DNA of 64,000 bases from Arenicola marina (GCA_964019135.1 OZ025264.1:1922001-1986000), one strand, 5' to 3'. Positions 47,276 through 59,437 are shown, numbered from the stretch's first letter. Made by a program: numbers and translations. The notes: generated by a model not told the origin, from the sequence alone.

Positions 47276-47327
47276 GACTTTTGGATTTGCGCCATTTCCG
47301 CATGTTGTCGCGTTGAGTATCTGGGTC
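47276..47327 (-). other. Candidate 5' exon of PARP copy 2
   Basis: 52 bases between a CCCACAG acceptor and a GTAAGT donor, partner of 19,308-19,359. It reads openly as DPDTQRDNMRKWRKSKS. Its phase with the next exon is not settled. Confidence 0.35.
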
Positions 47328-47429
47328 CTGTGGGATGATGGAGACAACATGAGAACATTCCGCCGTTGGCATACGTCTTCCAAAAAGAGCAAACAGTAGT
47401 CGGCTAAAATCGCCCATCAGTTACATGGT

Positions 47430-48539
47430 AACTTTAATCGACTATTCCCCGTAGTCGGCTAATCTGCGTTTGTGAAATCCGACAGGGTTTTAACTGCTTT
47501 AGGTGAGTTGTATGTGTACAGATTTGGGCGACGGTTCGGGCGTATATGGCCGTGACTGCCAAATGGTTGTGGGCGGCTTGTGGCCTTGGGGGCTTCCTGA
47601 GGAACGCATACGGTCAAATCAAAACTAGCGCCTGAAACTTAAAACAGGGGGCCTCGTTAGCACAAGTCGCCCCCCCCCCCTCCCACTCACACAGGCAGGC
47701 GCCACAAACACCATGCTTACGTATATATATATTGTTCTATATTCTGACGTCAACAAATGTGTCAAGGGCAAAAATTGGCCAAAGCTATCCTTAGATGCAA
47801 AACTAGGCCCTGAATTTAGCGCATTTATCCGAATGAATATGTCATATAGGCAAGTTATAAGGGCGAGCGCAACTGTTTTTGTTTTGGTGCAGATTTCTAG
47901 GGTAGCTCATCTATACTAATCGCTGATATATTCATTCATATTGCACAACTGCACAAGATTGGTACTCAAACTATGGGAGTTTAAGGTAAGCTACCCATAA
48001 TAAGCCTCGGCGATTTTGAGCAGACCTCGGTAAACATGGGCAAACATCGGCGGGCTGTAGCCCTGAGATGTTACACAGTCTTAATGAAACAAAGCACGAG
48101 AAGCAAGAGAAGTGGTGACATAGGTAACATGAATAGACCATCGTATAATAAACTTTGGCGATTTAGAAGAGATCTCGGTAAACATCGACAAACATCGACA
48201 AACGTCGGCGGGTGTCAGTGGGTTTCCGACACAGTTTCTGAAATATTTATATGTGCGTAGCCCTCTTTGAAGTCACTGTGCCTAGCGTTATCACGTCGAC
48301 CCGGCGTCACTGCCTGTGGAGTGGTCTGATAATTAGCACTTACGCAGTTGGGGAGGAGGACACACTTCAGAGAGTGCGAGGCAGTTCTCAGTTCTTTAAC
48401 TGGGTTGTAGTAACCTATATAACCACTTATACCGCTGATACCACACTTGAGACATATACGTAGGCATAGACCTAATACCAAACCTATATCAGCCTGTACG
48501 TTATTAGATTACTGCGCCGAACGCCTAAATCAGCTTCTA
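47430..48539. other. Noncoding flank block, right copy
   Basis: Homologue of about 130-2,298 with deletions relative to it. No gene recognised. Confidence 0.5.
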
Positions 48540-48905
48540 ATGTTATCAATTTACCACACTTAACGCCACCATCAGCATCTGATGTTATTAGTTTCTTACA
48601 CATAACGCCTCCATCAGCTTCTAATGTTATTAGTTTATTACACATAACGCCTCCATCAGCTTCTTATGCTATTAGCCTACTACACATAACACCTCCATTA
48701 GCATCTAATTTTGTTAGTCTACTACACATAACGCCTCCATCAGCTTCTAATGCTATTAGCTTACTACCCATAACGCCTCCATTAACATCTAATATTATTA
48801 GATTACTACACATAACGCCTCCATTAGCATCTAATGTTATTAGTTTACTACACATAACGCATCTATTAGCATCTAATGTTATTAGTTTACTGAAAATAGC
48901 GCCTC
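48540..48905 (+). repeat. 42-base minisatellite, right array
   Basis: Eight to nine units of TTATTAGTTTACTACACATA plus ACGCCTCCATCAGC with point variants. In this copy no LINE fragment interrupts it, unlike 2,299-3,995. A 14-residue repeating peptide on the minus strand follows from the unit length and is not evidence of a gene. Confidence 0.9.
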
Positions 48906-50623
48906 TATCAGTCTAGTCTGTGCCATTATTTGCTTACTATGCAGAAGTCTTCATCAGCCGGTGCCATTGTTAGATTACTATACCGAACGCCTCCATACCA
49001 CGAAAATGTGTGCCATTGCCACTGCCAGGCTGTGCCCTGGCGCTTGACTACAGATCACAAAATTGAGTACATTGGTTCTTCCAAGGCTAGAAAGTGCGCG
49101 CGGGGTTTGAGTGGTGCGCGGGGGGTGGGGGGGGGGGTAAATGGCCCCCCTGGGGAGGAGTGGGGCAGAAACTGGGGGGGTGTCTCTAAGAGGTTGGTTT
49201 ACACTTAAAGTGATTTACAGATTGCACAACAATAGTCTAACTCTAAAAAAGCCTCTTCATTAGGGGAAATCCCTACTAGACCCATCAATATCCAGCCAAG
49301 AGATAATGTCCCCTGCTTCGCCGTCACCGCCAGAGCCACAAGTCAACAGGCAATAACTTGTAGACCATATGGGATGTAAGGATAGTATATTTGGACTGCA
49401 TGTCGCCAAAGTGTACTCGAGACAAGCAGTGACCAGCCAGTTGGCGATATGCTCCATATACTTGGGTCGTAATGCAAGCCGCAGCCTACCAGGATAATAA
49501 CACTTCAAGCAAGATTAGAGGGGGGAGTATGTTTGCCCGAAAGCATTCATCGTATCATTTTGCAACAGCGATAACTAAAGAAGGACTTTGTATTCGTTTG
49601 GATGATACACTGAGTTAAAAGAAACGAGCCGAAGCACACCATTCCTTTGCAGAAGTACATGGCGCAATTTTCATGTCAATTTGGGCAGCGCCGCCCTGGC
49701 GGATGAGAACCCGATTATATGGAGGAAGTAGCCAACAACCTGGTATATCGCTATCTCACAAGTGACGCCTCCAGATGACAATGTTGGTCCCTCAAATGCG
49801 TTTTCCTCTGATGTGAGAGCATGCAATTGCAACAATTTTCAAAACTAACAAAACTCTCAAATGTAATAACCTGTTTTTCCACAAATGTAAAACCGCCATT
49901 AAATTTAACAACATATTTCTCTCAAATGTAATGAAAGGTCAACCGCAAATGTACAACTTTTTCCCTCTATTGTTGTCAACGACAAGTGCACGGTATATGC
50001 AACCTCGAATAAAGATGCATCAGTTGATGTCTGCACTATTGGCCGCCAACAAGGAAAAATGGGACAAACGAGAAAATCTTATGGGCAGGAAAATGTGTGA
50101 AGATGTTAGCTTCGCCCCTGCCCCCCGCCCCAACGCTCATTCTACGACTGGTTATTTTGCTCGTGTGTCAACTATACTAGTAGGCAATACAAGTTGATCT
50201 AAGATCAAATAATGTACCAATGCCAATCAATTGTCAGAGAGCGTCTGCCTATAAGGGCTACCACACCATATAACATAAAACTTACACGGTTATATTTGGT
50301 GGAGACCAAAACATATTATTTGAGCGCACCCTAGATTCTGACACGTATGAAAACATTGACGGGTTTCTCTCACCACATTTAATCATTTGTACCAGAGGTA
50401 TTTTGTGTTCATACATCCATTACGTTAATGCGATGTGATAACGCGATTTGGCTATTCGCAAAATGGGTTATATGGAAAAGTAATAACTACCTTGGCGATC
50501 GAGAGAGTGCATTTAGACCGATGTTTATGTTCTTGTCTGATTGAGGCAAGGAGGGAAGTGATTTCATCCAAACCATAATTCATAGGCCATTACTTTTAGC
50601 AATGTTCAGTTACAGTGACATAC
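48906..50623. other. Noncoding flank block, right copy, continued
   Basis: Homologue of 3,996-5,548. G-runs at 49,110-49,185. No gene recognised. Confidence 0.5.
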
Positions 50624-50732
50624 CTGGTGATAACGGCGGGACGACCAAGAGACGTAGGAACCACAGTGTGACGTTGTCGTAGATCACCAGACCCGACACT
50701 GCACAGCCCAGTATCCGTAATGCATTCTGCCT
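50624..50732 (-). other. Exon-like segment X, copy 4
   Basis: 109 bases with an AG acceptor and the GTATGT donor, closest to 5,549-5,655 but two bases longer. Confidence 0.3.
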
Positions 50733-51037
50733 CTGATAATAATATAGGTTTTTTAGCTATTAATGAGTCCGAGGATCAAATACCCTTCAAAGGTGTCGTA
50801 AAACTCGCAACTACGGAAAGCCGTGCAAGTATTTATAACGAGGAATTCATGTACGTACCATATGGACGCGGATTTCTATGTGAATTTTTTTGGCATTTGC
50901 ATGTTCTTCTTGAGATTTCATTAACATTTGACAAACCCACAAAAAAGGTAGGATATAATGTTGATCCATATGTTAATAGCCGCCGGCGGTTTCACTTCAT
51001 TCGGAATGCGCCGAAACAAATACACGGAGAAACGTAG
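50720..51037 (+). other. Unassigned 105-residue open frame
   Basis: Contains ATTESRASIYNEEFMYVPYG and ends NAPKQIHGET. A shorter frame with the same end is at 5,770-5,958, and a scrambled relative lies at 22,040-22,230. No domain recognised. The frame is not preserved in the other copies, so a protein is doubtful. Confidence 0.2.
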
Positions 51038-51499
51038 CTCGTGACATGCAATTTGTCTTATATGTGTAATGTATTTGTTATATATAATATGGAGAACCTG
51101 AACAACACTCGTGTAGGAGTCGGTGTGGAGCTAGGGTGGTGTAGATGATGTACCATGTGTACGTTAACGCGTACACGCACTTTAATCACCGAGGTCACCT
51201 GCGTGTAGGCATGGACACCCCTACGGTGCACGTGTGAAAGGAGTGTTCAGCGGATGGTACGCCCCGCCAAGGTAATCCGATAAGGCTTCGAAAGGACTCT
51301 GGAGTGAGTGGCTGCATCCCTTTTGCTGGCTGTAGTTTTGCCTCGAGTGCAGTGCGTCAATGATATAATATTATGTTTGTTGCACTGCGCGTTGTGCTAG
51401 CAGATCGTCTGCAAGTTGCGGTACAGCTACCAGGCTCCACCCAGAACGTTATGGCAAGCCAAAGTGGACTTTAATGGTGTATTTGCACATATGTCCAAA

Positions 51500-52010
51500 T
51501 ATTTAAAGATATCCTTAATTCATTTGGAGATATCTTTAATTGAATTACTGATATGTTTAAATGATTTAGAGATATCTTTAATTCAATTAATGATATCTTT
51601 AATTCCATTAAAGATATCTTTATTAACGTCGAATTAATGATATCTTTAAACGAATTAAAGATATCATTAATTCATTTAAAGGTATCTCTCAATCATTTAA
51701 AGATATCTCTAAATCATTTAAAGATATCAGTAATGCATTTAAAGATATCTCTAAATCATTTAAAGATATCAGTAAATCATTTAAAGATATCAGTAAATCA
51801 TTTAAAGATATGTCTAAATCATTTAAAGATATCAGTAATTCATTTAAAGATATGTCTAAATCATTTAAAGATATCAGTAATTCATTTAAAGATATCAGTG
51901 ATTCATTTAAAGATATCAGTAATTCATTTAAAAATATCTTTTAATCGAATTAAAGATATCTTTAATTCGATTTTAAAGATAACAGTAATTCAATTAAAGA
52001 TATGTGTAAT
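51500..52010 (+). repeat. Left palindromic repeat array of the TIR element
   Basis: Units near 18 to 21 bases around TCATTTAAAGATATCAGTAA. The unit core AAAGATATCTTT is self-complementary, so the array is also an imperfect inverted match to the right array. Confidence 0.9.
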
Positions 52011-52474
52011 TCGAATTCAATCGGGCGCGTGGGGTGCACAGAAGCCGTATGTGCGCACATTTTTACAATTCGAAATGAAGGAATCAGATGATATGCAGTA
52101 TCAAGCGTCGAGGACACCATCAGGTAAATCACGATCAAGTGAATTACTTTAGAATTTGTGGTAGTTTAATCAAGGAAGTAGAAAAGCACTTGGTTTATTT
52201 TGCTAAACCAATAGCAAGCTATAGAATAGTTGAAAATGCATCCCATTTGTCCATGTCCGACAAAAGGTTATGTTGACAAAGCTAGACTGGCCTGTACTAT
52301 GGCTGTATATGGGCAGAGGTATGCTATATATAAATGACACACCTTGTAAAGTTTAGGTAGGAAGATAGTAGAATGAGTTGGTTGACCGCGGAGATGTACA
52401 TTAAGACTGCCGGGGAGTCTTCCTGTGTGATGAGAATCAGCTCGGCTTCCGCTTTTGTTATCAGTAGGCCTAAT

Positions 52475-53035
52475 TTATTTAAAGATATCTTTAAATGAAA
52501 TAAAGATAACAGTAATGCAATTAAAGATATCATTAAATGAATTAAAGATATCTCTAAATGAATTAAAGATATCTTTAAATGAATTAAAGATAACAATAAT
52601 TCAATTAAAGATATCATTAAATGAATTAAAGATAACAGTAATTCAATTAAAGATATCATTCAATGAATTAAAGATAACAGTAATTCAATTAAAGATATCA
52701 TTCAATGAATTAAAGATAACAGTAATTCAATTAAAGATATCATTAAATGAATTAAAGATAACAGTAATTCAATTTCACATATGTCCAAATCGGCATGATT
52801 TAAAGATATCTTTAAATGATTTAAAGATATCATTAATTCATTTAGAGATATGTGCAAATACTAATCATAGGCACAGTGATTTGAAGATATCTTTAAATGA
52901 ATTAAAGATATCATTAATTCATTTAAAGATATCTTTAAATATTTGAAGATATGTCCAAATATTTAAAGATATCTTTAAATATTTGAAGATATGTCCAAAT
53001 ATTTAAAGATATCTTTAAATATTTGGACATATGTG
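52475..53035 (+). repeat. Right palindromic repeat array of the TIR element
   Basis: Units alternate AATTAAAGATATCATTAAATG and AATTAAAGATAACAGTAATTC, with a period near 36 bases in the middle. Near the end ATATTTGAAGATATGTCCAA is repeated. Confidence 0.9.
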
Positions 53036-53077
53036 CAAATACTCCATTAAAGTCCACTTTGGCTTGCCATAGAACGT

Positions 53078-53664
53078 CGGGTCTGGGGGCAGTGAAGGCG
53101 ATATGGAAAGTAATAGCGAGCCTGATGTGTTAAAAACAAATCAATAAATATCGGTACCATGTGACCTCTCAGTTGTCTATCATAAGTTCTGTGTATTGTA
53201 AGGCGACTATGCGGGATTGAGGGAACGTCACACATATGGCAGCAAATCCATCAGCTAAATATGAAAAGGCTCACTAGATGGCGGTACTACCTGTCATGCG
53301 CTGGCCAGTACCACCTGTCATTGGATTGGCTTAGTGTTTCTAAAGGAATGACCCTCAACTTAATGACCTAATTTAAGATTTAAACTTATAATTTTTTTGG
53401 TAGCGTAATGAAGGGATGGGGCAGGAGGTGGAGCCAACTTATGTGAACCCACGCCGATCGTCCTGTACACCCGACCACTCCCTAGTGATGTATGGTGTCA
53501 ACCCGTGTCTCCTATTAATGAAGAATCCCACAGCACATATCGTTTACAATGTCTCGATACCCTGATACCGTGGATGGCTGACAATGGCGGCGACTTTATA
53601 AATCGATACGTGTGGCGTATACAACACAACAATACAACGCAATCTCAAGGATAATAGAAATTAC
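53078..53664. other. Flank block remainder and 3' flank of PARP copy 3
   Basis: Continues 22,555 onward and then, from 53,523, matches the 3' flank of relic copy E (26,236 onward). No gene. Confidence 0.6.
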
Positions 53665-53670
53665 TTTATT
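53665..53670 (-). promoter_or_regulatory. Poly(A) signal, PARP copy 3
   Basis: AATAAA on the minus strand in the ATTACTTTATTTC context, about 1,050 bases past the copy 3 stop. Confidence 0.6.
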
Positions 53671-54723
53671 TCATTAATTTATCTTGTAAACGTTCATTAT
53701 AAGCAAGCATATTCGTATTCGGTTGGGACAGGTGATACTTTGTTTATCGCAACCCCTTCTGGTAATACAAGAACAAACATAATTGAATCGCATTGAATCA
53801 TCGCATGCGCACACCCTGATTTACTTTGAAGACGCAGACGGCGACCTAAAATGCCAAAAATCGTTATGCCACAAAATCAGGATCATTTGTTATAGATGAT
53901 GGAATACGAAAGAAGCATGCTCACATCGGAATACTAATATTAGCAGGCAAGCTATACACCAGTTGTTGACTTCACAAACAAATACATAAGCGTTTTTAAA
54001 GTAATCCATAACATGACATGCTAACCACCAGCAACGAAGGCTAAATTAACAAGGGTATATTGCAACATATTAATATCGTATAACCATTCCATAGCAGTAA
54101 TATTTATTTGGACAACTTCTGCAACCGTGTATCTCGTAAAGATGATACAATATATGTCATGATCGCTCACATCAATGGATCCTGGCTATGACATGCAATT
54201 AGACATAAGCTTTGCAAAAACAAGAACACAGACATATAAAAAAACGCGACATTCAACCATTGATCAACAAATTCTGGCACTAACTATCGGAAAAAGCGAC
54301 ATCGACAGATATTTTTGAAAAAAACGACACTGAACTGAACTAAAAAGCGTAAAAAAACATCGTAAAAAAATCTGCACTCGACATTGAGAATTTTGAAACA
54401 TCGACACTGCACACCGGACCACCCCCCCCCCCCCACTCCCTTTCCAGACCTCTACTTGTAAGCACCATAATATAATTGATAATTTTATTGATCCGTGTAT
54501 ATATTGAACACTTATGTCATAAATGTTCATGCTAAAGTACAACAAATAACTAATCAATATAATGCATAACAGTAATAGCAAGATTTTCACTTCGGACAAC
54601 CATGTATGCCATCACATAGTGCTAGACATATGTATTTTTGGTGGGCTGTGCTAACGCCAGCGGTAACAATGATGAATCTTAAAGTGCGTCACTACAACGC
54701 CGTTAGAATAACATCGAGCCTCC

Positions 54724-55920
54724 TTATTCGATCAGCTTAATGAGATACTCAGGGTAGGCATGACTATCTCGGAAGGTGACGAAGATGGTTGGATTGTTTT
54801 CGTTGTTGACGACAGAGTCGTAGCGCACGCCATCGATAGAGGATGGGATCTGAGGCGGCTCAATCAGGCCGCGTTCCCCTTTGCAGAAGGCTCCGGTTAA
54901 CACCCGACACTGGTAGATGTACTTGATCTTGTTACCGTCGGGCGGTGAGTACTGCTGCTGGGCAGAGTACGATGGGTTCACGGCGAAGTAAACACCATTG
55001 CCAAATGCAACGTCTGCAAGTTAATAATTGGTTTTGCGTCATTCGACAGGACGAGGCAAGATGTTATGAACTGATATACTGAATGACACCATACATGACG
55101 TTAGTGGACCGCTAAAACCGTATTAAGGTGTTCATTTGCTACGACGAACATTAAAATTCGGGTTGTCTGTTCGATTTTGCAAATGCTATGGCACGGGATA
55201 ACTCAAAGAATAATCAAGACATTGTAATGGCAATTAAAAAAAGAAAATGTTCCTCGAAGGGTTGATGCAAAGTTGAAAGGTGAATTTCCCACCGACAAAA
55301 CAAAAAAGTGCGTTTGGTTTAGGAAATTGAAATGTGTAACAGATTAGGAACTTGACCGTACTGGTTTTCTTTGTATCAATTTGCCATAATTATGTAACTT
55401 ACCATTGGCAGTCGCACAATAGCTTCTATTGAAGCCATAGATGTTGATGTTTTTGGTAACATCTGCATTGGTGCCGTGAAACAGCATTCTCTCCACTGTA
55501 GTACCAGGACAATCCTCCTGGACTTGTGATTTACTGACAGCGTACACCCGGTACCGGGACATGTTCTCGATCCGGGTGATCTAAATAACAATATAATGAT
55601 CCCAAAGTTGAATTCGGAACAACTGCGACACGCCATGAAGGTCATATTACCAAAGTGTAACTTACACATTTGATTAAAGTTATTTACCATATACATTTCG
55701 AGAGTGCCCTGCCTTGGCCCGATTCACAGGCGAATGGCGCTATAAAAACATTAATTCTTCTGCTCTCTGGTTACAAACAATCATACACTTTTGATCCTAT
55801 TGTTAACCCCGTTGTCCGACAAAGTCTTTTTGATGCTCTTGTAGTCCTCCTCATGAGGCTTCACATCAATGAACAGCGCGACGCGGCTCGTCGAATCCCT
55901 CGTCGTCCAGTACTCAGGCA
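54724..55920 (-). CDS. ART catalytic domain exons, copy 3
   Basis: 55,920-55,787 (VPEYW), 55,580-55,403 (ITRIENMSRYRVY, LFHGT) and 55,013-54,724 (GNGVYFAVNPSYS, CRVLTGAF, AYPEYLIKL). The triad His and Tyr are kept. The loop between them reads FNRSYCATAN, against FSRSYFGTAN in copies 1 and 2, and the segment after CKGERGL is also altered. Substrate specificity may differ, by inference. Confidence 0.9.
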
Positions 55921-58900
55921 CTGTCACGGTGCAAGAACATAACAATAATTATAGAAATATGTTAATATGCGTACTAGAAACATCGATGCAACTTCTCATA
56001 CTTTGCCGGCGACTCCGGAAGAAGAATATAACAACATAAATGACAACACATTAATGTGCAAACATTTGCATAAACCTGGATACAAGTTCCAAATCAGCAT
56101 GCGCTGTCATGGTTCCTGCGACCAAAGAAGTATAAGGATGGATCAATAACCTCAGTGGAACACTAATATGCCTTATAGAACCATAACTTCCTGTCATGGT
56201 TCTTGTGACCCGAAAAGAAGACGATAATTATAATAGTAATCCTCTATGTATGCTATAGAAACATGATGAATCACTCCAATAATACCCATCACTCTCGCAC
56301 AGACATGTGTATGCGCTACGTAACACAGTTACGTATACATGAACACCTTCAGAGCGTGATGCTGAAAGCTTTGTGTGATAGATCAAGTCTTTGTCCTTTT
56401 CTTCACTTTCACCCACCTTCTTTGGTTTTATCAGAGATCAGTTCTTGGTCCTGAACAGCGAAAGCCTGGAAACCATAGTATCAGCATATATATTAGTAAA
56501 AAAACTGGTGCATATGTGAAGTGGCCGACTACAAGCTTGGTATTATCTCTCAAATATATTGTTCTAGCCTGGTTGGATCTACCTTCTTGAAATTCACGGC
56601 ACTGAATCTGCGCAACATATTTGTTGCAAATACAGTTGGTATGTGTTAATGCATTTGTAATCACCTTATATGAATAGTCCACATTTTACGGGTTAAACTG
56701 TGGAATATAATGCGGTTGGTCAATGTTTGCTCGTGAAACACGTTCAGAAAGATGAATTTTGCCCAGCAATTGCGCTTTTCGCGCCCTGGACCCCAGTCCG
56801 CGGTGGTTCCGACTTCATCAGTCACGAAACGCCCGAACTTCATGCACCATTGCGCTGTAGATTTTAGCTGATAGTGTTGCCTCTTTTTATTCGCGCAGAC
56901 ATGCTTTCGCAGTAAAATGTTACATCAGTATTTGCGTACTGTGATTATGTTATATCCTTGTGCAGGAAAAACATTGGCGCTAACCCACAAACTAACTTTA
57001 AAATTACCTACCGACATCAATCATGTGTTATTTAATAAGTAACCTACCACTGTCACTCCTAGATCTTCAGGTTTTACCCCACGGCCCAAATATATATCCT
57101 GGAGTTCTACTAGCTGTTGTTATGAGACAACGCACAGCAGACCAAACCTTCCTTGCGTAACAACAATACAATGGGTGTGTTATGTACACCAGGGCACAAA
57201 TCACACTTCGCTTACGGGCACTCACCCCACTTAATATCATTGCGATACACAGTAGTATATAAAGCAATATCTTGTAATGAAGCTTTAATTTCAAACCAGG
57301 ACATTTCAATACGTTTGTTCAATATGTTCTGGTAAAATCATAATGCGCACTTAATGATAGCAATCGTACATTTTTGCTCAAACACAGTTTCATAACAAGG
57401 TCATTTAGTTATGTCTATCATTACAAATGGTGTAAGGTGGACGTGATCTAGACCTTTACTGTTTCCGCATTTAAACAAGTTATCCCCCTACACGCATTCC
57501 TGTTGTGGCTCTTAGGACTGCCAAAACGGTTGGAACTGCATGGAGAAAACTCGTAATGAAAGCAGCTCGTTGGTCTAATAGAGGGAACTGACGGAAAACT
57601 TGCATAAAGACGCATAATTAGCAGCACGTTTACCTGGATGACTTTGTTGTCTGAAGGGTGCAGAACAAAGTGGACGTTGTTCACCGAGGTCTTTTTATGT
57701 CTATGGAAGAACAGCAGCACCTCGCCGTGCAGGACTTTAGCACAGTACTCTGGTGGGATCTGCAGACCTCCGGCACCGATAGCAGGGAAGGCTATCGAGC
57801 GCAGTTTCTGTCTATGGGCGTCTTCCAAACACTGCCTCACCACATGATGCATGTACTACGGCGAAAGACACTGGCGAGAATGTTTCATAACATCAATGCT
57901 TGCATACGAATGGAACTAGCAATGATGTAACAATGCACGTTTCGAATCACTAATATGAGCTGTTACAAGGGCGCTTATATGGTCACTTGGAAAGTGGATC
58001 CCTGAATTCCAATGAATTTTTTTTTAGCGCAGCTGTCGAAGCTCACCCAATAAAAGTTCGACTTTGTAAACCAGTTAGTTTTTGTGACGCAACTTGATAT
58101 TAACCCATACACGTTTGGCACTGGAATATGAAACATAAACCCCGATATTTGATAACCCATGGGCGGATCCAGGGGAGGGGATCCAGGAGGTCGGGACCCC
58201 CCTCCGCTTTGATGAAAGAAGGACGTCATTGTTTAATGCAAACTTTAGGCCACCTAAGGCGTAGACCCACACCCCTTCCTTTTGAGAAAGAACGCTATCT
58301 GAGGCGTGACCCCCCGTCCGGTCGCCAAAATATGGTGCACCTCTCGGTCGCAAGTTTCAATAGACCCCCTCTCCCCTCACACCCTGTTAAATGCCTTGAT
58401 CCGCCCATGTGACAAATGCTCGTATAAAAGCAATGCATATCTATATGTAGGGCATTGATTCGCATTTGGCAATGTACAGTATTTTCATCATCGGAAGGGG
58501 GCGGGGGTACCATGATTTGAATAGTATATATATGCATGTTTTGTCGGGGAAAGACTTATCATGTCACCGAAACACATTTACCATTACTAAAATGTCATTT
58601 TGTTATTTTCTGAATAAATATGAAACCTTTTATGAACATTTTTGGGAGGGGCATTTTTTTACAGCGTGAAAATTCGTCTTGCGTAATTAAAAGCTCTTCA
58701 TAGTATATTCAGATGATACTTTCTCACAGTAAGGTAGCTAATTAAAATCATAATTATTCAACCCCGTAAGCCCCCTTGCAGCATGGTGTAAGTAAGTTGA
58801 TTTAGCATTGTTCTCGAGTAAAATGCGTGGTAAAATAGAAGTAAAGTACGCGTAACATTGATATAGAAACACACATGGAACACATGTCACCAATACCAAC

Positions 58901-59437
58901 CACCAGACTCTTTCCTTGCGGACAGTCCCATTTCTGCACGATGCCATGAAATATATAGGTTGTCAGTAGGTTGCCGCCACTGGTTGCTACAACGTTACCC
59001 GGCTCTTTCGTGGTTGCAGATTGCTTGCACTCTTCTTGGATATCAGGTCCTGCGGCTTCCAGGATAGCCGCCGAAAGACAGCCAGCAGAAAGGTCAAGGT
59101 CGCGGCTCGTGGTGTTCACTATGACGTCAACCTAAGAAGTAATCAGTTTCTAACTACCTCCCAGACATACAACGACACTTGTATAGACTGTTATTTGAAT
59201 GGGTGACTTGAAATTTGCTGGCGAAGCAGTGACTAGTATTCATTCAGTGAGTGGACTTGCAGGTAATTGAGGGCACCAACACCTTGCCGCGTAGCATCGA
59301 CCGCAATACATTACTAATAACACACTTAACTGCATGTGAACAAAATATCAACAAACACAAAGTGATACAACTCACCTCCTCATCGGTAATGGAACCCTCC
59401 AATGTGGTTACAGTTAGTCGGCCATCAACAGTGTAAC
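54724..59437 (-). CDS. Macro domain-ART protein, PARP14/15-like, copy 3 (5' end off window)
   Basis: Exons: 59,437-59,376; 59,131-58,901; 57,855-57,634; 57,328-57,226; 57,109-57,048; 56,450-56,417; 55,920-55,787; 55,580-55,403; 55,013-54,724. Lengths and phases equal those of copy 1 throughout, with no stops. The counterpart of the copy 1 first exon would lie beyond base 64,000. From within the second-last exon upstream, copy 3 differs from copy 1 by isolated substitutions and a few small indels, while the last two exons carry many differences. Function is inferred as for copy 1: a mono-ADP-ribosyltransferase joined to an ADP-ribose-binding module. Confidence 0.8.
57634..59437 (-). CDS. Macro domain exons, copy 3
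   Basis: 59,437-59,376, 59,131-58,901 and 57,855-57,634. Almost the same as copy 1, with IAFPAIGAGGLQIPPE and VNTTSRDLDLS present. A small cluster of substitutions in the 231-base exon (EAAGPDIQEEC against RVAGSDIQEEC, GGNLLTT against GGALRTT) stands out against the near-identity around it. Confidence 0.88.
58158..58409 (+). mobile_element. hAT-like MITE in copy 3 macro intron
   Basis: Same element and position as 12,527-12,778, so inherited through the duplication. Confidence 0.75.

Larger units (their letters stand above)
51450..53071. mobile_element. 1.6-kb TIR element packed with AAAGATATC palindromes
   Basis: The left end TATGGCAAGCCAAAGTGGAC and the right end GTCCACTTTGGCTTGCCATA are perfect inverted repeats that continue inward (TTTAATGG.GTATTTGCACAT and its complement). 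GAACGT flanks both sides (51,444-51,449 and 53,072-53,077). The empty site exists at 22,549. Inside, two arrays (about 51,500-52,010 and 52,475-53,030) consist of AAAGATATC units joined by AATTAAAG, AATCATTT and similar. A non-repetitive core lies at 52,020-52,470. No transposase. Superfamily unknown. Confidence 0.85.

Noticed and set aside
48664-48855. 14-residue repeating peptide on the minus strand
   Set aside because: The 42-base unit is a multiple of three, so every frame without a stop stays open; no gene context.
51637-52946. Long open frames of 171 and 163 residues rich in Leu, Lys, Ile, Ser and Asn
   Set aside because: They follow from the AAAGATATC repeat arrays, whose units keep frames open; no domain and no start context.
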